From assembly GCA_015655125.1 (NCBI GenBank), contig JAATFP010000055.1, positions 1 to 49,728 of the forward strand: a DNA stretch of 49,728 nucleotides, given 5' to 3'. The notes beneath the pieces are model-generated. The model was not told the DNA's origin and made no database searches. It saw only the letters and a program-made list of their open reading frames with translations. Below are positions 8,917 to 18,736 of the stretch, one piece after another; the stretch's first letter is position 1; every line of letters begins with the position of its first letter. Position numbers and translations under genes: made by a program. The DNA is from Chitinophagales bacterium (GTDB taxonomy: Bacteria; Bacteroidota; Bacteroidia; Chitinophagales; Chitinophagaceae).

Positions 8917-8950
8917 CCTGATCTTATAGAAGGTATTTCATAAGATCAGG
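8917..8950. promoter_or_regulatory. Inverted repeat between LytTR gene and barrel gene
   Basis: CCTGATCTTAT (8917-8927) and ATAAGATCAGG (8940-8950) form a perfect 11-bp stem with a 12-base loop. No T-run follows on the plus strand, so it is a weak terminator at best. It could be an operator or an attenuator for the barrel gene at 9085. Confidence 0.45.
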
Positions 8951-9084
8951 TTGGAGCACTCTTACAACCATCAGCGCAACCATCATTGAAAGATCGTTTA
9001 TTTGGTCGCAACAATTCCCCATCTTATCTCTTTTGATCCTTATGCCGGAAAGTCAAGCTGTAGGTTTGCACAAATATTTAAAAA

Positions 9085-11655
9085 ATGAAAAAAATATTAG
9101 TGCTGATCCTCCTTACGATCTCCTATACCCTTTTATTTGCACAACCGCCTGCCGGCGCGATGAGCGGAATATCAATGACCGGGCATATTTACGGTAAGAT
9201 CACCGACAACAATAGCAAACCTTTGGGTGAAGCCACCGTATTGCTGATGGAAAACAGGACCGACAGTGCATCCGGAAAAACCAAACAACTGTTGTTCAAA
9301 AGCATCGTAACCCAGGCAAACGGTGATTTCAGTTTCGAAGATGTACCGATGAAAAGCAGGTACATTTTGAAGATCAGCAGTACCGGTTATTCCGCCAACG
9401 ATATTCCGGTATCATTTTTCTCCGGTACACCGGGCAGCAAACCTTCCACAGACAAAGATCTTGGCAATGTAAAACTTAGCAATGACGTAAAAGAGTTACA
9501 ATCGGTAACGATCGTTTCTTCTGCGCCAACGATAAAATTAAATGCTGATAAAAAAGTTTTTAATGTCGAAAAAAATATCATGAGCGCCGGCGGAACAGGT
9601 GTGGACGTAATGCGCAATGTTCCTTCAGTAAACGTGGATATTGACGGTAACATCACAATGAGAAATGCAGCGCCGCAATTGCTCGTAGATGGCCGCCCCA
9701 CCACTTTAACGCTGGATCAGATACCCGCTGATGCAATCGAAAGCGTGGAAGTGATCTCCAATCCTTCAGCAAAATATGACGCTTCCGGTGGTGGGGCAGG
9801 TATTTTAAATATCGTATTAAAGAAAAATAAAAAGACAGGCTACAATGGTAACGTTCGCCTTGGTGTAGACAAACGCGGTGCTTTAAACGGCGGTGCAGAT
9901 TTTAATGTACGTCAGAATAAGATCAATTTCAGCGCTTCTGTCTTCGGCAACCAGATGAAGGATCGTACCACAGGTACTACAAATCGTACAAGCTTGCTGG
10001 ACGATCCGCAAACGATCGTTTCACAAAGTAATTACAATAAAAATAAAGGCGGGTTCATTTTTGCAAAAGCAGGCCTCGATTATTTTGCTACCAATCGTAC
10101 AACATTCTCCCTGTCCGCAATAAAAGTTCACGGAGAATTTAATCCGAATGAATCGATCAATATCAACACCGATAGTATTTTCAATGCTGTTAAAACAAGT
10201 TCTTTAAGTCAGCGTTTAACCACCGGCAGCAGAGAATTCAATGGCCAGGGCGTGGTATTCGGTTTCAAGCATACCTTTCCGAAGGCAGGCGAAGAACTGA
10301 CGGTTGATGCAAATTATTTTGGCGGAAAGAACAGTGCAAACTCTTTGTATAACACTAATTACCTGAGCAGCACAGGTGCGATCACAGGGAATGAATTGCA
10401 AAAACAAATCGGTTCGGGTAATGACAAGAACTTTGTTATTCAGTCAGACTACACCTTGCCACTCAGCACCAAAAGCAAGCTGGAAGCAGGTGTACGGGCT
10501 GCTATCAAGACGAGAACAAACATTAACGACAACTATTTGTACAACGACAGCGCCGCAAGCTATCTGCTGATCCCGTCGGCCACAAGTAATTATAAAAATA
10601 CCGACAACGTATATGCTGCTTACGCAACGTTTAGCAGTTCTATCAAAGATTTCAGTTATAAGGTCGGCGTGCGCGCTGAAAGCTCCAATTATACCGGAAC
10701 ACTTACCAACAGCGGCGAAAAATTCAAAAACAGTTATCCTGTTAGTTTGTTTCCAAGCGTGTTCCTAAGTCAGAAATTAAACAATAAACAGGAACAGCAA
10801 TTGAGCTATAGTCGCAGGGTCAACAGGCCAAACTTTTTCCAGTTGATCCCGTTTACCGACTATACGGACAAACTGAACATCACGCGGGGTAATCCGAATC
10901 TTGTTCCGGAATTCACACAATCACTGGAACTATCTTACCTCAAAACCTTCCCGGGCAATCATACTTTCCTTGGATCGTTGTACTACAAACACACAGACGA
11001 TCTGATCACCAGGTACCTGAGCCAGGAAACCGATGCTGTTACAGGAACGCCTGTGTTGATCAACAGCTACATCAATGCCAATTCAAGTTATTCAACCGGC
11101 GCTGAATTAACGGTATTGAACCCCCTTACAAAATGGTGGGACATCAGTACCAATATCAACATCTACAACTCTAAAGTGAATACCGACAATGTTTCTACAA
11201 CATCGCAGGATGCGATCTGGAGCATGTTTGGAAAATTCAACAGTAATTTTAAATTACCGAAAGAGTTTGCGATACAGTTAACCACAACGTATCAATCAAA
11301 AACAAATCTCCCGGTAAACACAGGCGGTGGATTCGGTCCACCACAGATGAGCCAGGGACAGAGTTCTTCACAAGGTTATATCAAACCATCATGGGGAATG
11401 GATATTGCATTCAAGAAAAGTTTCCTGAAAAACAACGCGGCTTCTGTATCTCTGAGTGTAACGGATATCTTCAGAACACGCATCAACAGTCAGTATTCAA
11501 GCAGCGATTACTTTACGCAAACATATAGCCGCCTCCGCGATCCGCAAATGGTGAAGTTAACGCTCGCCTATAAATTCGGGAAAATGGATGCATCGCTTTT
11601 CAAAAGAAAAAGCAACGGAACGGATACGAATGCAACGGAAGGATTACAGCAGTAG
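9085..11655 (+). CDS. TonB-dependent-receptor-like outer-membrane protein
   Basis: An 856-residue outer-membrane protein of the 'outer membrane beta-barrel family' type. A signal peptide (1-19, LLFAQ) is followed by a carboxypeptidase-regulatory-like fold (about 33-115, GHIYGKITDNNSKPLGEATV), a plug-like region (about 150-260, with MRNVPSVNVDIDGN and ADAIESVEVISNPSAKYDA) and a large barrel. The C-terminus KLTLAYKFGKMD is followed by a polar tail. It lacks a SusD partner, so is not a SusC of a PUL; substrate unknown. TAGGTTTG at 9061-9068 fits a Bacteroidota -7 element but leaves a short leader. The preceding LytTR pair may regulate it. Confidence 0.88.
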   Translation: MKKILVLILLTISYTLLFAQPPAGAMSGISMTGHIYGKITDNNSKPLGEATVLLMENRTDSASGKTKQLLFKSIVTQANGDFSFEDVPMKSRYILKISSTGYSANDIPVSFFSGTPGSKPSTDKDLGNVKLSNDVKELQSVTIVSSAPTIKLNADKKVFNVEKNIMSAGGTGVDVMRNVPSVNVDIDGNITMRNAAPQLLVDGRPTTLTLDQIPADAIESVEVISNPSAKYDASGGGAGILNIVLKKNKKTGYNGNVRLGVDKRGALNGGADFNVRQNKINFSASVFGNQMKDRTTGTTNRTSLLDDPQTIVSQSNYNKNKGGFIFAKAGLDYFATNRTTFSLSAIKVHGEFNPNESININTDSIFNAVKTSSLSQRLTTGSREFNGQGVVFGFKHTFPKAGEELTVDANYFGGKNSANSLYNTNYLSSTGAITGNELQKQIGSGNDKNFVIQSDYTLPLSTKSKLEAGVRAAIKTRTNINDNYLYNDSAASYLLIPSATSNYKNTDNVYAAYATFSSSIKDFSYKVGVRAESSNYTGTLTNSGEKFKNSYPVSLFPSVFLSQKLNNKQEQQLSYSRRVNRPNFFQLIPFTDYTDKLNITRGNPNLVPEFTQSLELSYLKTFPGNHTFLGSLYYKHTDDLITRYLSQETDAVTGTPVLINSYINANSSYSTGAELTVLNPLTKWWDISTNINIYNSKVNTDNVSTTSQDAIWSMFGKFNSNFKLPKEFAIQLTTTYQSKTNLPVNTGGGFGPPQMSQGQSSSQGYIKPSWGMDIAFKKSFLKNNAASVSLSVTDIFRTRINSQYSSSDYFTQTYSRLRDPQMVKLTLAYKFGKMDASLFKRKSNGTDTNATEGLQQ

Positions 11656-11750
11656 TGAATGGTGAATGAACAATGGTGAAATCTTCAGAGGTTTAAGCCG
11701 GATAGCAGCCGGTGTAAATCTTTGAAAATGTTAAGACAAAATCACTGTTG

Positions 11751-11788
11751 AAAAAAGAAGCTCCGGTTTTTACCGGAGCTTCTTTTTT
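11751..11788. terminator. Bidirectional Rho-independent terminator
   Basis: Arms 11751-11767 and 11772-11788 pair perfectly over 17 bp around a TTTT loop; the GC core is GCTCCGGT/ACCGGAGC and the A/T flanks give T-runs on both strands. It serves the barrel gene (plus) and the GH3 gene (minus), which converge here. Confidence 0.92.
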
Positions 11789-11867
11789 CTATAACCACAA
11801 AAACTCTGAATCAAATCCTAATCATCCTAAAAATCTGCACCCCCTATTTATTTCGCCTGCGGCTAAA

Positions 11868-14087
11868 TTACAATAAGCGGAATGAACCTTCTTTTACATC
11901 GTCACTGTTTGTACCAACAAACACTTTAAATTCTCCGGGCTCTGAAACATATTTCAGCTGATCGTTGTAAAATTTAAGATCAGCTTCTGATAAAACGAAA
12001 CTCACTCTCTTAGAATCGCCTTTTTTCAAAAATATTTTTTGTAAACCTTTCAGTTCTTTTACGGGCCTGGCGATGCTGGCAGCCATGTCGCGGATGTATA
12101 ATTGCACCGTCTCTTCTCCATCGAAATTTCCGGTATTGGTAACGGTAACGCTGATATGAATCTGTTCATTCTTGCGCATTTCTTTTGTTTCAAGCAACAA
12201 CTCGCTGTAGGAAAATGTTGAATAACTTAATCCATAACCGAACGGATATTTCGGGCTGTTACGCAGATCTATGTAACCCGTTACATAAAATGCAATGGTA
12301 TCGCTGGCTGCGGCGTGTCCGGTATTTAAATGATTGTAATAAATAGGCTCCTGCCCTTCCGTTCTTGGAAAACTTATTGGCAATTTCCCGGCAGGATTAT
12401 AATCACCAAAGAGCACATCTCCGATCGCATTGCCGGCTTGCGAACCAAGCCACCATGTATATAACAAGGAATTGGCTTTGTCCATTTCCGGACTGAAAAC
12501 CAGCGGCCGGCCCGCGTTGATCAACAGTACCACCGGCTTTCCGGTACCAACGATGGCTTTTATCAACTCCTGTTGAACACCCGGCAAATGCAGGTTGCTG
12601 CGGCTCTTTGCTTCGCCGCTCATATCGCGTGCCTCACCAACACTCATGATCACGACATCAGCAGCTTTTGCACTTTCAACAGCTGCTGCAAAGCCAGACG
12701 TATCGCGATCGTTGATGTTGCAACCCTTTGCATACAACAATTGTGTGGCCGGACTCACTTTGTTTTTGATCCCATCATATTGAGTTATGATCGTTGAAGA
12801 ATCATCGGGCCACTCTATGCTCCAGAAACCAAGATTGTCGCGCACAGCTTTTATAAATGGCCCGATCAATGCAAGTGACCCCACGCTTTTTGACAGCGGC
12901 AATACCTTCCCATTATTTTGTAACAACACAATGCTTTTCTTTGCCAGATCCCGCGCTGCTTCTATGTGCGCAGGCACAAACTTTTGCGCAGCTTCTCTTT
13001 CGGTATTTGAAAATTTATACGGATCATCGAACAGTCCGAGTTCGAATTTCTTAGTAAGAATTCTTTTCACCGCATCGTCTACCAAACTGATATTTACTTT
13101 CCCTTCTTTTACCAGTTGAGCAAGATTGTCTTTGTAACACCTGCTCTCCATATCCATGTCGCAACCTGCAAGGATGGCAGCCAAAGCGGCCTCTTTGTTA
13201 TCGGCAGCATAACCGTGTCTTGCTATTCCACCAACGGATCCCCAATCGCTTACTACGATGCCCTTGAATTTCCACTGATCTTTCAGGATGTTGCGAACAA
13301 GATATTTATTGGCGGTTGCCGGAATACCGTTCAATGAATTAAATGAATTCATGATTGAGCCGGCACCCGCATCCAGCGCGGCTTTGAAAGGCGGAAGGTA
13401 ATATTGCCAGAGGGTATTAAGACTCATATCGACCGAATTATAATCGCGACCGCCGATCGCAGCACCGTAAGCTGCAAAATGTTTTACACAAGCTATCACC
13501 GCATCTGTATTGCCAATTCCTTTTCCCTGGAAACCTTTCACCCTTGCTGCCGCGATTAACGATCCCAGGTAAGTATCTTCTCCCGATCCCTCCATAACCC
13601 TTCCCCACCGTGCATCGCGTGCTATATCTACCATCGGCGCAAAGCTCCAGTGTATACCGCTTGCAGCAGCTTCCGTTGCTGCAATGCGCTCCGCTGATTC
13701 AATTGCCTTCAGATCCCAACTTGCGGCCTGGCCGAGCGGAATCGGAAATGTTGTCCGAAAACCATGGATAACATCCTGGCCAAACAACAACGGAATTTTT
13801 AACCGCGACTGCATCGCCATTTTCTGTATTTCACGCGTATGCTCCACTCCCATCACGTTCAGCATGGAACCAAGCTGGCCGTTCCGGATCTGATTTTGTT
13901 TATCACCGTCCTTTGTGATCGGCCCGGTATGTTCCCAATCGCCGCTGTATTGATTCAACTGACCGATTTTTTCATCAAGCGTCATCAGCCGTAGTACGGA
14001 ATCAACACGCTGGGAAATTGTTTTGCGCTGGGCAAAAACAGGAAAGCTACTTAAACACGTGACGAGAAAGAATAGAAGTTTATTCAT
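11868..14087 (-). CDS. GH3 family beta-glucosidase (BglX-like)
   Basis: About 739 residues from the ATG at 14085-14087; the frame extends three codons further only to a TTG. A signal peptide (ending FPVFAQ) sends it to the periplasm or beyond. The (beta/alpha)8 domain holds DEKIGQLNQ, FGQDVIHGF, CVKHFAAYG and the likely nucleophile in VVSDWGS (near residue 281). The second domain carries an acid/base-type loop, GEARDMSGEAKSRSN, and the C-terminus is a fibronectin-III-like domain. Expected to remove glucose from oligosaccharide ends. It is the last gene of the minus-strand glycan region, separated from the other GH3 by a sensor kinase gene. Confidence 0.93.
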   Translation of the reverse strand: MNKLLFFLVTCLSSFPVFAQRKTISQRVDSVLRLMTLDEKIGQLNQYSGDWEHTGPITKDGDKQNQIRNGQLGSMLNVMGVEHTREIQKMAMQSRLKIPLLFGQDVIHGFRTTFPIPLGQAASWDLKAIESAERIAATEAAASGIHWSFAPMVDIARDARWGRVMEGSGEDTYLGSLIAAARVKGFQGKGIGNTDAVIACVKHFAAYGAAIGGRDYNSVDMSLNTLWQYYLPPFKAALDAGAGSIMNSFNSLNGIPATANKYLVRNILKDQWKFKGIVVSDWGSVGGIARHGYAADNKEAALAAILAGCDMDMESRCYKDNLAQLVKEGKVNISLVDDAVKRILTKKFELGLFDDPYKFSNTEREAAQKFVPAHIEAARDLAKKSIVLLQNNGKVLPLSKSVGSLALIGPFIKAVRDNLGFWSIEWPDDSSTIITQYDGIKNKVSPATQLLYAKGCNINDRDTSGFAAAVESAKAADVVIMSVGEARDMSGEAKSRSNLHLPGVQQELIKAIVGTGKPVVLLINAGRPLVFSPEMDKANSLLYTWWLGSQAGNAIGDVLFGDYNPAGKLPISFPRTEGQEPIYYNHLNTGHAAASDTIAFYVTGYIDLRNSPKYPFGYGLSYSTFSYSELLLETKEMRKNEQIHISVTVTNTGNFDGEETVQLYIRDMAASIARPVKELKGLQKIFLKKGDSKRVSFVLSEADLKFYNDQLKYVSEPGEFKVFVGTNSDDVKEGSFRLL

Positions 14088-14209
14088 GATTGCCAAGTCT
14101 TTTTTAATGAATAATTATATAATTGGATATTTTTTATTGGCAATAACTCCTGACATTTTGGAGTGAGATAATGAAAAGCAGATAAATCTGAAAACATTAT
14201 CCATTACCA

Positions 14210-16222
14210 TTATCCATTCAACACAAGTTTAAACGTAGTGCCCTTTCCCTTTTCAGATGAAAATTCTATCACGCATCCGATTGCTTTTGCAAGATCGCGG
14301 ATGAGATGAAGCCCCAGTCCGTTTTTACTGTTTACAGCTGCCTCCTTATTATACAGCGCATCTATTTGCTCTTCGTCCGCACCGGGGCCATTGTCAGAAA
14401 TTGATAAAATAACTTCATTGCCCTTTCTTGCGGCACGCCATTCAATGATCCCGCCCGGGGATTGCTGCAGAGCTTTGGAGGCATTAGCCGTGAGATTATG
14501 TAAGATCGTTCGGAGATAATCTTCGTCAGTAACAAAACTTACATCATCCGGGTCCTGGAAAGATATTTTTAAATGATGCATGTCTGGAAAATTATTTCTA
14601 ATGTGACCAAAAACCTCCCGCACTACAACGGTTCTCATCCGGGGTTTAAAATTGTCCATCTGGCTCTTGCTCCACTGCAGCATTGCTTCCATTGTTTCCA
14701 GCAACGACGATGCAGAGGCGGTGATGACCGCCTGGTGCCGGTCAGCCTGCTCTTTTGAAAACAGACCGGGATCTTCCTGGCGAAGATTGAGAAAGGTCAC
14801 GAGGTTCGCAACCGGGCTTCGGAGGTCGTGACTGATGATACCAAAAAATCTCGCCTTCACTTTATTGGCCTCGTCGAGTTCCGAATTCAATTTCAATAAA
14901 GTGTAGTTTGTTTTGCGTCTTAACCGGCTCTGCCGGAAAAGAAGCGTTCCTATAATGGCCAATAAAATGATGCCGCCAATCAACGCAAACCGTATTTTCC
15001 GTTGGGCCGAAATAGATATCTTATTCAACTCGATTTGCTTATCACGAATCGCTACTTCCCGCTCGCCTTCCACCGCTGCAATTTTATTTTTATTCTCCTG
15101 GGAATAAATAGAATCATTCAACGTAATGTACTCGTTAAGATATTGATTGGCGAGCTTATAATTTCCTTTGGCTTCTTCCACTTTTGCCAGTTCTCCGGTG
15201 AAATAATGAAGGTCGCGGTCAAACTCAAGCTGACGGCACTTTTCACAAGCTATAGTCAGCAATTCTTCTGATTTTTTTAATAAAAAATCCTTATCCTTTA
15301 CAATACCGTCACCGGCTTTAAGTTTTGAAAAATTAGAATCCGTTGTTGCCGTAAAGTAAGCCGTACCAAGGTTGCCTGTGTTGCCCACTGCATTAGGATG
15401 ATCAGGCGCTACTTCATCCCATATCTTTTGCGCCGCCAATAAATAAGCAATCTTTTCATTGATATCGATCGAACCAAGAAGACTTAAATTACCATAGGTA
15501 GTAGCAATATGTAATTTTGCGTCGATTTTTTTAAACAAATCAAGGGCATTTTCATAATATTCCTTCGCTTTCCTGTCATCCCCTTTGTCTGCATAAATCA
15601 GCCCCACATTCAAATAACTTGTACCAAGCGACTTTGCATCGCCGCGCACTTTGAGTATCTGCAATCCTTTTTCGCCATAAGAAATTGCCTTTTCAAAATT
15701 TCTTTGATTATAAAACAAAACAGATAACGAACTATTTACAACAGCCGCCTGGCTGGCATCCCCGGATGCTTCCGCAAGTCCCAGAGCTTTAAATAATGCC
15801 TCCGCTGCTTCTTTGTAAACGGCCCGCGTGGTAAAAATGGAACCTGCGAGATTAAGGCTTTTAATTTGCATGGGAACATTTTTCCGGCCTTCGGCGATAT
15901 CCAGGCTTTTACGCAAGTAAATTATTGCGCTATCATTGTCACCCAGCGAATTGAATGCATACCCTAGATTGAAATACAGATCAGGAAGCAGCTGCAGTTC
16001 TGCCTTCGACCGCGACAATGCTATTCCTTCTTTTGAAAAACGCAACGCCTGCTGCGGTTCTACTTTCACGTAAAAATCGCCTAACTCTTTGTAGAGCCTG
16101 ATGCGTGTCGTATCCGTACCTGCGTTTCGGATGAACCGTTCGATAGAATCCGTACTCGATTGCGCATAAAGAGAGTTAAAGAGCTTGAAAAAAAGAAGTA
16201 TGACGAAAAGAGATTTTTTCAT
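14210..16222 (-). CDS. TPR-repeat sensor histidine kinase
   Basis: About 670 residues from the ATG at 16220-16222; the upstream extension begins only at a TTG. A signal peptide (LFNSLYAQ) is followed by about seven tetratricopeptide repeats (to about residue 380), a coiled segment, one membrane helix (RFALIGGIILLAIIGTLLF) and a HisKA domain with SHDLRSP. The HATPase has NLTANASKAL, ISDNGPG and KNGLGLHL. The TPRs should lie in the periplasm. No response regulator adjoins it, so its partner is elsewhere. It sits between two GH3 genes and a terminator separates it from the upstream one, so it may be transcribed on its own. The stop lies inside an AT-rich repeat-like motif. Confidence 0.9.
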   Translation of the reverse strand: MKKSLFVILLFFKLFNSLYAQSSTDSIERFIRNAGTDTTRIRLYKELGDFYVKVEPQQALRFSKEGIALSRSKAELQLLPDLYFNLGYAFNSLGDNDSAIIYLRKSLDIAEGRKNVPMQIKSLNLAGSIFTTRAVYKEAAEALFKALGLAEASGDASQAAVVNSSLSVLFYNQRNFEKAISYGEKGLQILKVRGDAKSLGTSYLNVGLIYADKGDDRKAKEYYENALDLFKKIDAKLHIATTYGNLSLLGSIDINEKIAYLLAAQKIWDEVAPDHPNAVGNTGNLGTAYFTATTDSNFSKLKAGDGIVKDKDFLLKKSEELLTIACEKCRQLEFDRDLHYFTGELAKVEEAKGNYKLANQYLNEYITLNDSIYSQENKNKIAAVEGEREVAIRDKQIELNKISISAQRKIRFALIGGIILLAIIGTLLFRQSRLRRKTNYTLLKLNSELDEANKVKARFFGIISHDLRSPVANLVTFLNLRQEDPGLFSKEQADRHQAVITASASSLLETMEAMLQWSKSQMDNFKPRMRTVVVREVFGHIRNNFPDMHHLKISFQDPDDVSFVTDEDYLRTILHNLTANASKALQQSPGGIIEWRAARKGNEVILSISDNGPGADEEQIDALYNKEAAVNSKNGLGLHLIRDLAKAIGCVIEFSSEKGKGTTFKLVLNG

Positions 16223-16341
16223 TTGGACTGCTTGATGATAAGAATGGTATTGGACTTCGTTCAAAGAAATTTACCTCGGATGCACGGATAAAAATACAAA
16301 TAGATCACAACAATCAGCGCACAAGATTTTTATATAAAAAA

Positions 16342-16363
16342 TGGGCACTTTAAAGAGTGCCCA
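16342..16363 (-). terminator. Rho-independent terminator after GH3 gene
   Basis: TGGGCACT / AGTGCCCA form an 8-bp stem with a 6-base loop. Read on the minus strand it is followed by TTTTTTATATAAAAA. It ends the transcript of the GH3 gene and isolates the TPR kinase gene downstream. Confidence 0.85.
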
Positions 16364-16390
16364 AACAGATTTAAGTATGTTTACAAATAG

Positions 16391-18673
16391 CTATAGCAAT
16401 TTGAACGAAGCTTCCTTTACATCAACGCTGCTGCCACCGATAAATACTTTAAAATCTCCCGGTTCGGCCACCGCTTTATAATCTGCATTGTAAAATTTAA
16501 GATCGTCGGCCCTGATCGTAAAGGAAACTTCCCTGCTTTCACCGGCTTTCAGGAATATTTTCTGGAAGCCTTTCAGTTCTTTAACGGGGCGGGTGATGCT
16601 TCCCACAAGGTCGCGCGTATACAACTGCACTACTTCCGCACCATCCTTCTCCCCGGAATTCTTCAATGTAACAGTGGCAGTAACACTACCCGTTTTTGTA
16701 AGGGTTGCATTGCTTAATTTAATCTCACTATAAGTAAACGTGGTATAACTTAAACCAAAACCGAATGGATACAATGGCGTATTAGGAACATCGAGATAAT
16801 TGGAACGGAACTTCTGGAACCAAAGACTATCATTTAATGGACGGCCGGTATTTTTATGACTGTAATAAATCGGCACCTGGCCCACGTTCCGTGGAAAAGT
16901 AGTGGTTAGTTTACCTGAAGGGTTCACATCACCAAATACTACATCAGCGATCGCATTGCCCGCTTCCGAACCACCGAACCAGACATTCAGTATGGCAGGT
17001 ACATTTTCTTTTTCCCAGTTAAGCACCAATGGCCTTCCCGTGAAAAGCACGAGTACAACGGGTTTGCCGGTTTTTACAAGCGCCGCCAACAGATCCTTTT
17101 GCGTTTGCGGAATTTCAATGTTGCTTCGGCTCGAGCTCTCACCGCTCATTTCTGAAGATTCACCAAGTGCAGCAATGATAACATCAGATTGATTGGCTAT
17201 TGCAAGCGCTTCATCCAGTAATTGCTGCGCGGTACGATTATCGCGGCCAAGCCCACGGCCAAACATCGTAGCGTTTTTTTCAAAGGTACTGTCGGCATCA
17301 AGGTTGGAACCTTTTGCGTACAACACTTTGGCATTGTTGCCAAGCGCATTTTGCAAACCGGTTTTCACGCTAACAGCAAGGTTAAAGTCGGTAGCCACGC
17401 TCCAGGTGCCTGGCATATTTTCTTTGGTATCGCCCAAAGGACCGATCAATGCGATCGTTCCGGATTTTTTAAGCGGCAGCACATTATTACTGTTTTTTAA
17501 TAAAACGAAACTTTCGGCTGCAGTCGTTCTCGCAGCTTTGATATGAGCAGGCGTATAAATGTCGTTCTTTGCACGTTCTTCCTTACAATATTTATAAGGA
17601 TCTGTAAACAAGCCCAATTTATATTTCGCCTCAAGTATAAGCCTGCATGCGTCATCGATATCTTTCAGCGTTACTTTTCCTTCGGCCAATGATTTTTTAA
17701 GCGTTGTTAAAAAACCTTCGCCTACCATATCCATGTCCACGCCCGCATTTAAAGCCAATGCAGACACTTGTTGAAGATTGCCCATGCCATGATCGATCAT
17801 TTCATTAATACCAGTGTAGTCTGTTACCACAAAGCCTTTGAAGCCCCAGTTTTTCCGCAACACATCTGTGAGCAACCACTTATTACCTGTTGACGGAACG
17901 CCGTCAACTTCGTTGAACGAAGCCATGATGCTCCCAGCACCCGCGTCTACAGCGGCTTTGTAAGGCGGCAGATACACGTTATACATCGACAGGCGATTCA
18001 TATCAACAGTATTATAATCCCGGCCGGCTTCCGCTGCGCCGTAAGCTGCATAATGCTTTACGCAAGCCATGATGCTTGTTCCATTATTAAGATCATGATT
18101 CTGATATCCGTTCACCATCGCTTTTGCAATCATTGAGCCGAGATAAGGATCTTCACCATTCCCCTCGGAAATGCGGCCCCAGCGCGGGTCGCGACTGATG
18201 TCCACAATTGGGCTGAATGTCCAGCAAATGCCATCGGCACTGGCTTCTATCGCAGCGATGCGCGCACTTTGTTCGATCAGCTTCATGTCCCAGCTGCAAG
18301 ACAATCCCAACGGAATAGGGAAAGTTGTCTGATACCCGTGGATCACGTCCATACCAAATATCATCGGAATTTTTAAACGGCTTTCTTCCACCGCCACTTT
18401 TTGTACGGCGCGGATCTTCGCAATACTTTTAATGTTAAACAATCCACCAACGGCACCTTCTTTTATCTTTTTTCCGATATCAGAGTTAGATGCCTGCCCG
18501 GTCACAATATCACCGGAACCTGGCAGATTCAACTGTCCGATCTTTTCATCAAGCGTCATCTTCTTCATTAACGCATCTATGAAAGGTTTCATTTTCGGGT
18601 CGGTAGTTTGAGCTGAAACATTTATCGCGGCAAGCAATAAAAACAGCATCATCAGTCTTTGCATAATTTTCAT
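16391..18673 (-). CDS. GH3 family beta-glucosidase
   Basis: A 760-residue exported enzyme; a second in-frame ATG at 18662-18664 is also possible. The signal peptide ends in NVSAQ. The catalytic barrel has DEKIGQLNLPG, FGMDVIHGY, CVKHYAAYG and the likely nucleophile D285 in GFVVTDYTG. The second domain has the acid/base-type loop GESSEMSGESSSRSN, then a fibronectin-III-like C-terminus. It is a clear paralogue of the GH3 at 11868-14087 but has VTDYTG in place of VSDWGS, so specificity may differ. It closes the cytochrome-GH30-GH144-GH43-SGNH run. Confidence 0.93.
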   Translation of the reverse strand: MKIMQRLMMLFLLLAAINVSAQTTDPKMKPFIDALMKKMTLDEKIGQLNLPGSGDIVTGQASNSDIGKKIKEGAVGGLFNIKSIAKIRAVQKVAVEESRLKIPMIFGMDVIHGYQTTFPIPLGLSCSWDMKLIEQSARIAAIEASADGICWTFSPIVDISRDPRWGRISEGNGEDPYLGSMIAKAMVNGYQNHDLNNGTSIMACVKHYAAYGAAEAGRDYNTVDMNRLSMYNVYLPPYKAAVDAGAGSIMASFNEVDGVPSTGNKWLLTDVLRKNWGFKGFVVTDYTGINEMIDHGMGNLQQVSALALNAGVDMDMVGEGFLTTLKKSLAEGKVTLKDIDDACRLILEAKYKLGLFTDPYKYCKEERAKNDIYTPAHIKAARTTAAESFVLLKNSNNVLPLKKSGTIALIGPLGDTKENMPGTWSVATDFNLAVSVKTGLQNALGNNAKVLYAKGSNLDADSTFEKNATMFGRGLGRDNRTAQQLLDEALAIANQSDVIIAALGESSEMSGESSSRSNIEIPQTQKDLLAALVKTGKPVVLVLFTGRPLVLNWEKENVPAILNVWFGGSEAGNAIADVVFGDVNPSGKLTTTFPRNVGQVPIYYSHKNTGRPLNDSLWFQKFRSNYLDVPNTPLYPFGFGLSYTTFTYSEIKLSNATLTKTGSVTATVTLKNSGEKDGAEVVQLYTRDLVGSITRPVKELKGFQKIFLKAGESREVSFTIRADDLKFYNADYKAVAEPGDFKVFIGGSSVDVKEASFKLL

Positions 18674-18736
18674 GTTGTATCTTTTTCTGTTTCAAAAATA
18701 TGACCGGAACGTCTGGGGGTCCTAAAGTTACTTTTA

